A stretch of 64,000 nucleotides of DNA from CAG-273 sp963929915 (GTDB taxonomy: Bacteria; Bacillota; Clostridia; TANB77; CAG-508). A model generated the notes under the pieces. It searched no databases, was not told where the DNA came from, and saw only the letters and a list, made by a program, of their open reading frames with translations. Shown here piece by piece: positions 29,157 to 37,873 of this stretch. Within the stretch, counting starts at the first letter, position 1. Each line of letters begins with the position of its first letter. The position numbers and the translations under genes are program-made. The stretch spans positions 1-64,000 of the forward strand of contig CAWVJY010000002.1 of assembly GCA_963929915.1 (NCBI GenBank), given 5' to 3'.

Positions 29157-29516
29157 TTATTTATGTTCTATATGTTCTATTCCTAATTCAAATAGACCTT
29201 TTACATGGTCATCATCAATAGCATAATATACTTCTTTTCCCACTCTTCTGCATTTTACAATACTCATTCTTCTTAAAGTTCCCAATTGATGAGAAATAGA
29301 AGATTTACTCATCCCTAATACATTAGCAATATCGCATACACACATTTCATTTTGGTCTAAAGCAAATAAAATTTTAGCCCTTGTAGTATCTCCTAATATC
29401 TTAAAAAACTCTGCTAGCTTATTAAATAAATTATCTTCTGGCATTTTGCTTAACGTATCTTTTACCACATCTTGATGAATGATATTACAATCACAAATAA
29501 ATTCATTTTTTGACAT
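29157..29516 (-). CDS. cadC: ArsR/SmtB-family metal sensor, CadC-type
   Basis: A 119-residue winged-helix repressor that releases DNA on binding Cd, Pb or Zn. N-terminal CDC (CDCNII) and the helix-3 CVCD in EMCVCDIANVLG supply the metal-site cysteines; the DNA helix is MSKSSISHQLGTL. It heads the cad operon and presumably represses it from the promoter immediately upstream. Confidence 0.93.
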   Translation of the reverse strand: MSKNEFICDCNIIHQDVVKDTLSKMPEDNLFNKLAEFFKILGDTTRAKILFALDQNEMCVCDIANVLGMSKSSISHQLGTLRRMSIVKCRRVGKEVYYAIDDDHVKGLFELGIEHIEHK

Positions 29517-29611
29517 TTATCAATCACTTCCTATCTTATTGTTAATTAGCAATTCTGAAATAAATAAATTGCCATTTCGTATTTTTATTTCATTTTATTA
29601 TATGCAAACAA

Positions 29612-29667
29612 TTGAATATGTGTTCAACTTTAATATTATTATAGTTGAATGTATATTCAATTGTCAA
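29612..29667 (-). promoter_or_regulatory. cad promoter with two CadC-like operators
   Basis: TTGACA (29662-29667) and TATAAT (29638-29643) with an 18-base spacer. The spacer contains TTGAATATACATTCAA (29645-29660), a perfect 6-4-6 inverted repeat. A second imperfect one, TTGAACACATATTCAA, lies at 29612-29627. Both have the TGAA-type half-sites of SmtB/ArsR operators. Confidence 0.75.
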
Positions 29668-30713
29668 TAGATTTATGATAAAAATTTAAATTTATAAATG
29701 GCAATAATAAATTTCCGGTTTATTATGCACAAATTTCACTTAAGATTTCGTTGGTACTTTTATAATTAAACATAGCTCTTGGATAATTATTTATCCAATC
29801 TTCTATTTTTTGTATAAATTCTTCTGATATTGGTGTTATATCAATTCCTTTTGGTATAAACCTTCTTATTAATCTATTAGCATTTTCATTACTTCCTCGT
29901 TCTCCTGAACGATATGGATGGGCATAATATATTTGTGTTCTAGCCTTTTTTCTTCGATTATCATAAGATTTCTCTAAAGCCTTCCAATTTCTAAATTCTC
30001 CACCATTATCAAAAGTTATAGTTTTAAATTTATTATAAAATATTTTTTTATATTTCTTTTCTATTATATCTAATGCTTTTGCTACATATTCTGCTTTCTT
30101 TCCGGGTAGCTTTACGATTATTTCTTCCCTTGTCTTTCTTTCAGTTAAAGTAAATAATACTGAACCTCTTTTTTTAGTTCCTATTACTAAATCTCCTTCC
30201 CAATGTCCATATATTTCTCTACTATTAGCTTCTTCTGGTCTATAATCTATACTCTTTTCTGCTGGTACTTTTTCGCATACTGTCTTTTCTTTATTTTTTT
30301 CCTTATATTCTTTGTTGTAAATCATATCGCTTGATTTTATATCATAAATATCTCCTGCATATATATTATTTCTAATTGTTCTTGCACACATTTTTGTTTT
30401 AAAATTCATTGTTTTTATCTCTTTTGCTATTACTTCTGGTGACTTTTTATCTTCTTTTATAGCTTTTTCAACATATTCTTTTAATTCATAATCATTATCT
30501 ATTTTTAACTTTGGTCCTTTTGCTTTTAAATAATATTCATATTTTTGCTGTGCTACATCTGCACTATATACCCATATTTCAATTAATTCCGTTGTTAGAT
30601 TTTTTACTAATCCTCTTTTTATTTCATTCCTTATTGTCTTTTCTGTTCTATCTAAAAGTTCAGCTATTTCAAGTTTTGTACGTTTATCTCTATTCCACCA
30701 TCTTTCTATTGAT

Positions 30714-32359
30714 GGTCAATTGTAAAAATAAATTTTATTTAGAAAAAGTAACTTCTAGTTACCGAAAAAAAGCTATTTAAAAGCAAAAAAATGGTAAAAA
30801 GAGGTTGCTTTTTTTATGAATTTTGTGTAAAATGAAGATATAGACAAGAAAAAAGAGCGCAATTAAGCGAGTGAATTCAAATTAATTTTTTTGAGTGTAA
30901 GACTAATTTCTATTCACTTAATTTTGTGGACACGACAGTGCCAATATTAAATTAGCGTGGATACTTCTTGTAGATGTTTTTTTAATTATTTTAAGAGATA
31001 AGGTTGTAGTGTGACCTTATCTTTTTCAATCTTTTGTATGTTTAGTTTATCTAAAGTAACTTTACCATAGAAAAATTCAAATGCTTCATATGGTGTTTTT
31101 CCACCTAAAGACTTTCTAGGTACAGAATTGATATGTGAAAACATTAAGTTAAGCTTGTCCTGAGTTAAATCTTTAAAGCTTTTTTTCTTAGACAGAATAT
31201 CACGTACAAATATATGATTATTCTCTACATGAGGCTTCTGGCTAGACATTTGAGCATCACAGTAAAAAATATTGCTTCTAATTTCTCCAGTCTCACAATT
31301 AATTTCAAAAAGCTGTGGCTTAGCAAATTCGGATCCTCTGTCAGTAAGAAGTAAGCCAAATAACTTATGATACATATCATCTGATAAAATATCCTGAAAG
31401 TAATTAAGAGAATTGGACATTTCCTCAGCCGTTTTATGTTGTTTTAAAAGCCCTATCATAAAGCCTGTATTTTCAAATATGAAAGTCTGGATAAATGGAC
31501 CGTTCTGATTATTGTAAACAGTATCCATTTCAGTTGTAGGCATATCAGAATTGTTCTTTACAAACTCTAGATAATCTTCATACTTTCTACCGGTGTAATC
31601 AGCAGGTTCAGCTCTTTTCTTGAGTTTTTTCTTTCTAGATATTTTCCTTTTTACTTTTCTTCTTAGTTCAAGGTCAGTAACACCCCAATCTTTGAATAAG
31701 CCCATTTCAATGTATGTATAAATTGTCTTTTCACATTGCTTGATTTCTTTGTGATTTTGTAAAATTGTATAAATTGATTGACCTTGTTTTATTAAAGGAC
31801 AAATGACATGTGCTAATTCATAAAGTTCAGTTGTGTTTAAATTAACACCTTGTCTAGAATCTTTTAAAGTATATTCATAATTGCTTTGAGCAGTATTAGC
31901 GTAGTAGAAGTATTTGGCTTTATTACATTTTTTAATGTTAGGGCAACAATTACAAGCACCTATGAATCTGTCTCTTTGAAGACAAGGAACTTCCTCAAAA
32001 TCAATACATTTGCTAACACAAACTTTGCATTCATTGAAATGTTTGCAAGCCCAAGGGGCTTCATCAATTTTAGAATATCTACGTTTTCTATTGTTTTTAA
32101 TTTCCTTTCCGATAGTAGATTGACTTTTGTTAAGTTCTTTAGCAGTTTGGAATTTTCTTAATCTTTTGCAAATATTTTGTTCGATAACTTTCCTATCTTC
32201 TAAAGATAGATGCTTACCATCAAATTTCATAAATACCTTCTTTCTCAAGAAGTATCCACATTTATATTATACTAAATTGCATTTAATCTTACAATAACTG
32301 TTAATTTACTATTAATTTGTATTTATTTTTTATTGAATAGAATTTACTTTTTTAATTAA
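30714..32359 (-). mobile_element. Inner IS30-type element inserted in the first
   Basis: The insertion is bounded by direct copies of CATCTTTCTATTGAT at 30699-30713 and 32360-32374. The ends show imperfect inverted repeats (TCAATTGTAAAAATAAATT on the left, TTAATTAAAAAAGTAAATTC on the right). A subterminal GTGGATACTTCTTG/CAAGAAGTATCCAC pair flanks the transposase gene. The element is about 1.65 kb. The left 75 bases recur as a relic at 40181-40256. Confidence 0.82.
30986..32230 (-). CDS. IS30-type transposase, long form
   Basis: About 414 residues from ATG 32230, which has a GAAGG site. The N-terminal half holds a helix-turn-helix region (KHLSLEDRKVIEQNICKRL, FQTAKELNKSQSTIGKEI) and a cysteine-rich zinc-ribbon-like stretch (CKHFNECKVC, CNCCPNIKKC). 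The C-terminal half carries a DDE core seen as TTEMDTVYN, LLTDRGSEF and HVENNHIFVRDIL. The E/N position of the last motif differs from typical ERNN. It appears intact and may still move. Confidence 0.85.
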   Translation of the reverse strand: MKFDGKHLSLEDRKVIEQNICKRLRKFQTAKELNKSQSTIGKEIKNNRKRRYSKIDEAPWACKHFNECKVCVSKCIDFEEVPCLQRDRFIGACNCCPNIKKCNKAKYFYYANTAQSNYEYTLKDSRQGVNLNTTELYELAHVICPLIKQGQSIYTILQNHKEIKQCEKTIYTYIEMGLFKDWGVTDLELRRKVKRKISRKKKLKKRAEPADYTGRKYEDYLEFVKNNSDMPTTEMDTVYNNQNGPFIQTFIFENTGFMIGLLKQHKTAEEMSNSLNYFQDILSDDMYHKLFGLLLTDRGSEFAKPQLFEINCETGEIRSNIFYCDAQMSSQKPHVENNHIFVRDILSKKKSFKDLTQDKLNLMFSHINSVPRKSLGGKTPYEAFEFFYGKVTLDKLNIQKIEKDKVTLQPYLLK

Positions 32360-32574
32360 CATCTTTCTATTGATTGTCTTTCACTATATTCTAAGTGTTT
32401 ACCTTTTCTACTTTTTGTGGTATTATTTTCTTGACACATAATTAATTCTTCCTTTCAATGTTTGATTCGACACCAACATTGTATCATAAGTTTTAATTAT
32501 GTGTCTTTTTATTTATCTTAAAACGGTAATTTAATTTTACCATTTATATAAAAATTTAAATTTTTTGCAATAAA

Positions 32575-32660
32575 AAAGAGACTGTCCTAAAATCAGCCTA
32601 AATCTATTGAAAAGATAATTTTAATGCTGTGGCGATATTTTAAAACAATCTCTTTTTATC
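32575..32660 (-). terminator. Long-stem terminator after the acetyltransferase
   Basis: On the minus strand AAAGAGATTGTTTTAAAAT pairs with ATTTTAGGACAGTCTCTTT using G-U pairs that only work on this strand, with a loop of about 40 bases and T6 after. The arm resembles tails left by some insertion sequences, but no transposase is attached. Confidence 0.7.
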
Positions 32661-32670
32661 TATTATTTCA

Positions 32671-33231
32671 TTATTCTTGTGTCTGTCTTACTACTCTACA
32701 GGGATTTCCATAAGCTATCACATTAGAAGGAATATCTTTTGTTACTACACTACCTGCTCCTATTGTTACATTGTCTCCTATTGTTACCCCTGGAAGAATT
32801 GTTACATTGCCTCCTATCCACACATTATCTCCTATTTTAATCTTCTTTGCATATTCTAGTCCTTCATTTCGTTCTTTTATATTAATTGGATGGCCTGCAG
32901 CATAAATACCACAATTTGGTCCTATAAATACATTATCACCAATTGTAATTTCTGTTGCATCTAAGATTACTAAATTATGATTTGCATAGAAGTTTTCTCC
33001 AATAGTAATATTGTATCCATAATCGCAAAAAAATGGTTGTTCTATTAAAAAATTACCTTTCGTATTTTTTAATAACCCTTTTAGTATTTTGGTTCTTTTT
33101 TCTATGTCAGATGGCTTTGTTTGATTATATGCAAAACAAATATCTTGTGCATTAGTTCTTTCTTGTATTAGTTCTGCATCATAATTTGGATTATACATAA
33201 ACCCATTTTGTACCTTTTCTTTTTCTGTCAT
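32671..33231 (-). CDS. Maltose/galactoside O-acetyltransferase-like (left-handed beta helix)
   Basis: About 186 residues of the LbH acetyltransferase family. It transfers acetyl from acetyl-CoA to a sugar hydroxyl. Hexapeptide repeats run from about residue 70 (NITIGENFYANHNLVILDATEITIGDNVFIGP) to the end, with the active-site region GPNCGIYAAGHPI and the GDNVWIGGNVTILPGV coil. ATG 33231 is used for its GGGGAAAGAG site. It lies alone between the IS elements and tRNA-Leu. Substrate not readable. Confidence 0.9.
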   Translation of the reverse strand: MTEKEKVQNGFMYNPNYDAELIQERTNAQDICFAYNQTKPSDIEKRTKILKGLLKNTKGNFLIEQPFFCDYGYNITIGENFYANHNLVILDATEITIGDNVFIGPNCGIYAAGHPINIKERNEGLEYAKKIKIGDNVWIGGNVTILPGVTIGDNVTIGAGSVVTKDIPSNVIAYGNPCRVVRQTQE

Positions 33232-33398
33232 TATCTCTTTCCCCTTCCTTTTCTTGCATCCATTTAGTTTCAAAATTTTACTTATTGCAACTATTCTTCT
33301 TATTATATACATGAAAAATCAAATTTAATCAACATCTTTTCAAAAAACAATTGCTTTTTCTTTTGTTTTTTGGTATGATTATATAGTAGTTTTGATAT

Positions 33399-33481
33399 GC
33401 CGATGTGGCGGAACTGGCAGACGCACCAGACTCAAAATCTGGCGGGAAACCATGTGGGTTCGAGTCCCACCATCGGTACCA
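33399..33481 (+). tRNA. tRNA-Leu (CAA)
   Basis: A complete tRNA with acceptor GCCGATG/CATCGGT, anticodon arm CCAGA-CTCAAAA-TCTGG (anticodon CAA, Leu UUG), a long variable arm, T loop TTCGAGT and encoded CCA at 33479-33481. Confidence 0.97.
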
Positions 33482-33636
33482 GATAATAAAAACCTATGTA
33501 AGTATACCTATGTAAGTATTGAGATATTAATATTTTACATAGGTTGTTTTTTTAGTAATACAATAGGATTTTATTTTATTAAATAATATTAATTTTTCTT
33601 ATTAAGTAAAATTTTTATAAAAACATAATAAATTTA

Positions 33637-33665
33637 TTGACTTTTGCAAACATGTGTTTTATAAT
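33637..33665 (+). promoter_or_regulatory. dinD promoter with a LexA-like box in its spacer
   Basis: TTGACT and TATAAT with a 17-base spacer that contains AAACATGTGTTT (33648-33659). This matches the inner part of the Gram-positive LexA box GAACN4GTTC, so repressor binding would block both promoter boxes. Confidence 0.75.
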
Positions 33666-33707
33666 ATTGTTCCGTAATTAATATAGTAAAAAAGGAGGTT
33701 GATAGTT

Positions 33708-34532
33708 TTGAGCGATATAGACAAGAAAAATGTTTCATTCGAAGAAATAAAGCATATCGATGAAAATGGTGTTGAATTTTGGTATGCTAGAGAGCTGCAA
33801 AATGTTTTGGAATATAAAGAATGGAGAAAATTTGAAAACGTAATAGATAAAGCAAAAGAGGCATGTAAGAATAGTGATATTAGTGAGTTTGAACATTTTG
33901 TCGACGTCGACAAGTTGTCGAAACGTGCTAATAATGCAGAAGTCAAGATTAAAGACTACAAATTAACACGTTATGCTTGTTATTTAATAGCCCAAAATGG
34001 AGATAGTAGAAAAAGAGTAATTGCGCTTGCTCAAACATATTTTGCAGTTCAAACTAGAAAACAAGAAATCAACGAAAAAGAGTATATTTTATTAACAGAA
34101 GATGAGAAAAGATTTTATCAAAGAGATTTGACAAGAAAAAGTAATTATTCTTTAAATCAAGCTGCTAAAAATGCAGGAGTTAAAAATTTTGACAAATTTC
34201 ATAATAGCGGATATAAAGGTTTGTATAATGGAGAAACTGCTGATGATATTGCAAAACGAAAAGGATTAAGATATAGAGAAGACATTTTAGATAATATGGG
34301 TAGTGATGAACTTATTGCCAATTTATTTAGAATTTCTCAAACAGAACAAAAATTAAAAAAAGATAATATACAAACTGAAAAAGAAGCAAATAAAACACAT
34401 TATAATATTGGGAAAAATATAAGAGAAGTAATTGCTAAAAATGGTGGAACTATGCCAGAAGACTTACCTACACCTAATAAAAGCCTAAAACAACTAGAAA
34501 AAGAAAATAGTAAAAGTTTGAAGAAAAGATAG
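33708..34532 (+). CDS. dinD: DNA damage-inducible protein DinD-like
   Basis: About 274 residues. Family features are GVEFWYARELQNVLEYKEWRKF, EHFVDVDKLSK, YKLTRYACYLIAQNGDSRK and ALAQTYFAVQTRKQE in the Bro-N-like first half, then a helical C-terminus. In Escherichia coli DinD affects RecA; the role here is inferred only from the family and the SOS-type box. TTG at 33708 is the likely start, ten bases after AAAGGAGG. The upstream TTG is too close to that site. It lies next to tRNA-Leu. Confidence 0.85.
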   Translation: MSDIDKKNVSFEEIKHIDENGVEFWYARELQNVLEYKEWRKFENVIDKAKEACKNSDISEFEHFVDVDKLSKRANNAEVKIKDYKLTRYACYLIAQNGDSRKRVIALAQTYFAVQTRKQEINEKEYILLTEDEKRFYQRDLTRKSNYSLNQAAKNAGVKNFDKFHNSGYKGLYNGETADDIAKRKGLRYREDILDNMGSDELIANLFRISQTEQKLKKDNIQTEKEANKTHYNIGKNIREVIAKNGGTMPEDLPTPNKSLKQLEKENSKSLKKR

Positions 34533-34556
34533 AATATTAATAGTTGCACTATAATA

Positions 34557-34590
34557 AGAGGGTATCCTAGAATAGGAACCCTCTTTATTT
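34557..34590 (+). terminator. Intrinsic terminator after dinD
   Basis: AGAGGGTATCCTA pairs with TAGGAACCCTCT across GAA, then TTATTTTG. It overlaps the last bases of the opposite-strand gene at 34585. Confidence 0.85.
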
Positions 34591-36894
34591 TGCTTTTACA
34601 TCATATTCCATTACATGAACTTGAATAATTTCATGTTGGTAATCATCTATAATATGGTTGTATTGAAAAAATTCTTTCTTTGTTTCTTGTAAAGTACAAT
34701 TATTTAAATCAAGAAGTATTTCATCTGATACATCCATTCCCTTTGGCAATGTTTGATTAAAATTTTCAAAGAAAATAATATTAGAATAATATAACATTGG
34801 CATTTTTTCTGGCACGTTTAAGCGATACAAATAAATTTCTTTTTCTCCTAAATTTTGTTCTATTGCCTTTTTTTGGTCTAGATGAAATAGTTGTAAGTTT
34901 TCTAATGAAATCGGTTTAGTTTTGGCAAGATAAATAGATAATTCATAAGGTGTGCTAATTTTGCAAAATGCTTCTTTTAGTAGTTTTAAATAATTTCTTA
35001 AAGTATCAATAAAGGTATCTAATTCTGTTTGCAAGGTAATATTTAAAATGTTATATTTATCTTTTTCTACCTCTCTATGTTTTTGATTATTTAGCGTTTT
35101 TATTTTGGTTTTATCTTCTGACATGCTTCCGAAAATGTCAAAATCTTTTGCCTGAATTACTTCTATATTATTCTCATATTCTTGTTTTAGTTGTTCTAAT
35201 TCTTGCTGTAATATTTGTTTTTGCTCTTTGCTTAAATCTTTACTTTGGGTACTATTTAAAATTTGGCTAGCAGTAAGTACTTGTTTTATAGCAAAAATAG
35301 CATCTGTTTCGTTTTTCGAAAATTTTCTTCTTTGTAATTCATCTACTTGTTTTCCTAATTCTTCTATATCTGTTTCATAATCAAAACTTTTTCCTATTTT
35401 TTCTTTTTCTTTATTTTCCTCTTCTTCTCCTTCGTTTAAGCTAGGGAGCTCATCTTTGTTTGTGAATTTCCAGAATTCAAAAATACTTTTTTTATGGAGG
35501 TCTATTTCATTTAAATAGATATTGGCATTTTTTATTTTTCTTTCTAGATTTACTTTTTTTAATTCTAATGCCTTTTGGTCTAGTTCTAAATTTTTTATCA
35601 TTTTCTTTCTACCATCTAGTTTTGTACACACTTCTATTAAATCTTCTATGGTATAAAGTTTTTTATTTTCTTCTAGAATTGCTTCTTGCTTTTTAGGTTC
35701 TTCTTTTGGAACTTCTTTTTTATTTTTAGAACTATTTACAGGCTTTAATTCTTTTTTACGGTTAGAAAAGTAATACTTTATTTTTCCAAAAAAAGTTTTT
35801 TTACATTCCAAGAAAGTGGCAATTTGCCTTTGTTTGCTCAAATATTCTTCATTTTGTTTTTCTACTATTTGTTTTAAATCTTGTAATTTTTCTTGTGCCT
35901 CTTTTAATTTTCTTTCTTCTAAAGTAACTGCTATTTTCTTTTGATTCACTTGGTTTTGAATAAATTCTGTTAGTGTGTTATAGTAAATTGCTTTTTCCTC
36001 TTTTTCTGTTACATAATAAAAATCCATTCCACCTTTTTCATCTATTTTTATTTTAAACTGATAATCTTCTGGAAGGCCTGTTGCCAAAATAAATAAGGCT
36101 TTTAGTAGTTTATAAAACTCTTGTGCTTCTTCTTTGTTAGTAAATGTGACAACATAGTCACTTTCTATTTTTTCATAGACTTTTGCCTTTCCCACAATGG
36201 TAAGTGACATTTTCTCTTTTTGATCATATACTTCATAAATGTTAGGCCATTCTTTGGTAAAATACCAAATATAGTTTTCTAAATCTGTAATTTGGCTTTT
36301 CACTAGATAATTTCCAGAATATTCTAAATGTGTAATAGGAACATAAATGAGCTCCTTCTTTCTAGCTTTTTTAGCCTCTATTTGTTTTTTTAAGAGATAA
36401 AATAGAGCAACATTATTGGTTTCATTAATAGGTACTAACATAAAATATTGGTTTGCCACATCTGAATAGTAGATTTGCCAAATATAGTTATGTTCATATT
36501 TTATTTCATAAGGAATTTGGTTTTGTAACTGTTCTTGCTCTTTTTCAATTACTTTTAAATCTTCTAAATGCATATCATTTAGCAATTTTAGAAAAGCATC
36601 AAAATATTCCAAATTTTCCTCTGTTTTAGAATCTAAAAATTGACTAATTGGTATTGCCAATTTATATTTTTCACTTAAATTGGTTAGCCTATCTGTTGGT
36701 GTTAACAAAATTTGAATTTGTGTAACATCTACATATTGGTATACTTTATAGCTCATATCATCATAAGCTTTAGAAGGTCTAAAAGAAAAGGGTGTAAATT
36801 CTTTTAGAAATTTTGGTACCCTTTCCAAATTAAGTCCTATATATTGTAATTTTTCCTTTACTTTTTCTTTATCTTCTGCAATTTTTTCTAGCAT
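34585..36894 (-). CDS. Large coiled-coil protein of unknown function
   Basis: About 769 residues from ATG 36894 (AGGAGG seven bases before). I do not recognise a family. The first 330 residues look globular (IQILLTPTDRLTNLS, IKYEHNYIWQIYYSDVANQYFMLVP). There follows a long charged helical region (about 340-560) with coiled-coil character and a lysine-rich break near 385-415. A C-terminal globular part (about 600-769) follows. No membrane segment or signal peptide is seen, so it is probably cytoplasmic. A TTGTAA-17-TATACT promoter may lie just upstream, and a structured leader with a 26-codon ORF precedes it. Confidence 0.6.
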   Translation of the reverse strand: MLEKIAEDKEKVKEKLQYIGLNLERVPKFLKEFTPFSFRPSKAYDDMSYKVYQYVDVTQIQILLTPTDRLTNLSEKYKLAIPISQFLDSKTEENLEYFDAFLKLLNDMHLEDLKVIEKEQEQLQNQIPYEIKYEHNYIWQIYYSDVANQYFMLVPINETNNVALFYLLKKQIEAKKARKKELIYVPITHLEYSGNYLVKSQITDLENYIWYFTKEWPNIYEVYDQKEKMSLTIVGKAKVYEKIESDYVVTFTNKEEAQEFYKLLKALFILATGLPEDYQFKIKIDEKGGMDFYYVTEKEEKAIYYNTLTEFIQNQVNQKKIAVTLEERKLKEAQEKLQDLKQIVEKQNEEYLSKQRQIATFLECKKTFFGKIKYYFSNRKKELKPVNSSKNKKEVPKEEPKKQEAILEENKKLYTIEDLIEVCTKLDGRKKMIKNLELDQKALELKKVNLERKIKNANIYLNEIDLHKKSIFEFWKFTNKDELPSLNEGEEEENKEKEKIGKSFDYETDIEELGKQVDELQRRKFSKNETDAIFAIKQVLTASQILNSTQSKDLSKEQKQILQQELEQLKQEYENNIEVIQAKDFDIFGSMSEDKTKIKTLNNQKHREVEKDKYNILNITLQTELDTFIDTLRNYLKLLKEAFCKISTPYELSIYLAKTKPISLENLQLFHLDQKKAIEQNLGEKEIYLYRLNVPEKMPMLYYSNIIFFENFNQTLPKGMDVSDEILLDLNNCTLQETKKEFFQYNHIIDDYQHEIIQVHVMEYDVKAK

Positions 36895-36952
36895 GTTTTC
36901 CTCCTGTTTGTTTTTCTGGTACAAGTATATCACAAAGAAAATAAGGTTACAA

Positions 36953-37033
36953 TTATTTTAGGAGATTTTTTAAACTTTGTTCATATTCTTTTTGACATCT
37001 TGATAAGATATTAAGCATTTGATTGTTTTTCAT
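36953..37033 (-). CDS. Possible 26-residue leader peptide
   Basis: A short frame starting MKNNQMLNILSRCQK and ending in NLLK, with AAGGGAGAACC before it. The Shine-Dalgarno-like AGGGAGA can be paired by the upstream TCTCCCT, so translation may be switchable. It ends 58 bases before the large coiled-coil gene. No database support; short ORFs arise by chance in AT-rich DNA. Confidence 0.35.
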   Translation of the reverse strand: MKNNQMLNILSRCQKEYEQSLKNLLK

Positions 37034-37039
37034 TACTTT

Positions 37040-37221
37040 TGGTTCTCCCTTATACAAATTTAGAGGGAGAGCATTTTCACACCTTAGTGTCTTAATTGCT
37101 CCCCCTCTTTGTACGATTTTACTGTTGCCTAACCAACGTTACAGCACTTAAGTCTGCTTTCTATTTTAGGTTATTGTGGCAGTCGTACCTGCTATGCAAA
37201 ATAAATTGCATCTATTATTAG
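37040..37221 (-). ncRNA. Structured 5' leader or small RNA upstream of the coiled-coil gene
   Basis: From the promoter at 37229 the minus-strand RNA can form a 5' hairpin (ATGCAA/TTGCAT), a closing stem GTACGA/TCGTAC with an inner CTG-CC/GGCAACAG, an AACC/GGTT pair, and a strong GAGGGGGAGCA/TGCTCTCCCTC hairpin. The 3' arm of that hairpin (TCTCCCT) can alternatively pair with AGGGAGA next to the small ORF, so two mutually exclusive folds exist. I could not match it to a known riboswitch. Confidence 0.55.
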
Positions 37222-37228
37222 TATATTT

Positions 37229-37257
37229 ATTATACTATATTATATTCAATATTTCAA
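37229..37257 (-). promoter_or_regulatory. Promoter of the structured leader
   Basis: TTGAAA and TATAAT with a 17-base spacer on the minus strand. Confidence 0.75.
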
Positions 37258-37301
37258 TACTTTTTATTCGTCTTTTACAATTTTTACAGTTTTCCCTACA
37301 C

Positions 37302-37331
37302 TTGACTAACTTAACATAAAAATGGTATAAT
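37302..37331 (+). promoter_or_regulatory. Promoter of the orphan gene at 37379
   Basis: TTGACT and TATAAT with an 18-base spacer, followed by an AAAGGAG ribosome-binding site before the ATG. Confidence 0.8.
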
Positions 37332-37378
37332 CTTTACATAGTCTAATACGACTTATTTTAAGTAAAGGAGATTTAGGT

Positions 37379-37651
37379 ATGGAAGAAAAACGGATTACTT
37401 TAACTCTGGCAGCATATGGCATCGTTTCTGTGGCGGAGGTTGATACTCCTATGGAGTATATCCTCAAATTTACCGTTTCGGAAGAAGTATATGCTACTCT
37501 TCATCCCATTTTTATGGGACTGGGAGCTGATTTTTCTTCTGAAGACTACCTGCTTTATCAGTTTGGTGACAAAGAAAACCCGAGTGGCGATCCGGAAGGA
37601 ACCATTGCTATGGTTCTGGAAAGAATTGCACATCTAGTACCTGAAGCATAG
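37379..37651 (+). CDS. Small orphan protein, GC-richer than neighbours
   Basis: 90 residues, not recognised. It begins MEEKRITLTLAAYGIVSVAE and contains LKFTVSEEVYATLHPIFMGL and a C-terminal IAMVLERIAHLVPEA helix. The protein is acidic and soluble-looking, with no signal or membrane segment. Codon use is noticeably GC-richer than the surrounding genes. It has its own promoter, ribosome site and terminator, like the HD and Hfq-like genes at 19 and 21 kb. It might be recently transferred. Confidence 0.6.
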   Translation: MEEKRITLTLAAYGIVSVAEVDTPMEYILKFTVSEEVYATLHPIFMGLGADFSSEDYLLYQFGDKENPSGDPEGTIAMVLERIAHLVPEA

Positions 37652-37725
37652 TAAAATTTTTTTGATTGATACCAACTATTAACCAATATCTCCTAGCACT
37701 TAGGCTAAATAATTTAACTTAAGGA

Positions 37726-37799
37726 AAGAGGTTTTCTAGTTTTTATTATCTACTTAAAAAGTAGTAATAAAAAATTTAGAAAACCTCTTCTTATTTTTT
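37726..37799 (+). terminator. Long-stem terminator after the orphan gene
   Basis: AAGAGGTTTTCTA pairs with TAGAAAACCTCTT, with inner TTTTTATTA/TAATAAAAA and CTACTT/AAGTAG pairs, then TTATTTTTT on the plus strand. Confidence 0.85.
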
Positions 37800-37873
37800 A
37801 GTTTTTAATTTTAAATCCTAATTTACCTAATCTTGCTTTACCTTTTAAACACAAAATTCTATTTTAGATAGGC

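Larger units (their letters stand above)
29723..32439 (-). pseudogene. IS30-family transposase of the outer element, interrupted
   Basis: The C-terminal part (29723-30713) carries the DDE triad: GHWEGDLVIG, TFDNGGEF and ERGSNENANRLIRRFIPKG. The first 26 or so codons lie on the far side of the inner insertion (start ATG 32437-32439, then QENNTTKSRKGKHLEYSERQ). Removing the inner element and one copy of its 15-base duplication restores a continuous frame SERQSIERWWNRDKRTKLEI with a helix-turn-helix region. So the gene was intact until the second insertion. Without excision it cannot encode a full transposase. Confidence 0.88.
29694..32547 (-). mobile_element. Outer IS30-family element, split by a second element
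   Basis: Terminal inverted repeats start ATAAATGGCAATAATAAATT on the left and ATAAATGGTAAAATTAAATT on the right, each continuing into a CCG-containing segment. They are flanked by a direct repeat ATAAAAATTTAAATTT (29678-29693 and 32548-32563), the probable target-site duplication. Subtracting the inner insertion and its duplication leaves about 1.19 kb, a normal IS30 size. Confidence 0.85.

Noticed and set aside
29694..32547. Composite transposon carrying the cad operon
   Set aside because: The cad genes lie outside both elements; the structure is a nested insertion, not a composite.
33399..34532. Integrated element at tRNA-Leu
   Set aside because: dinD follows the tRNA, but no integrase or duplicated tRNA end was seen.
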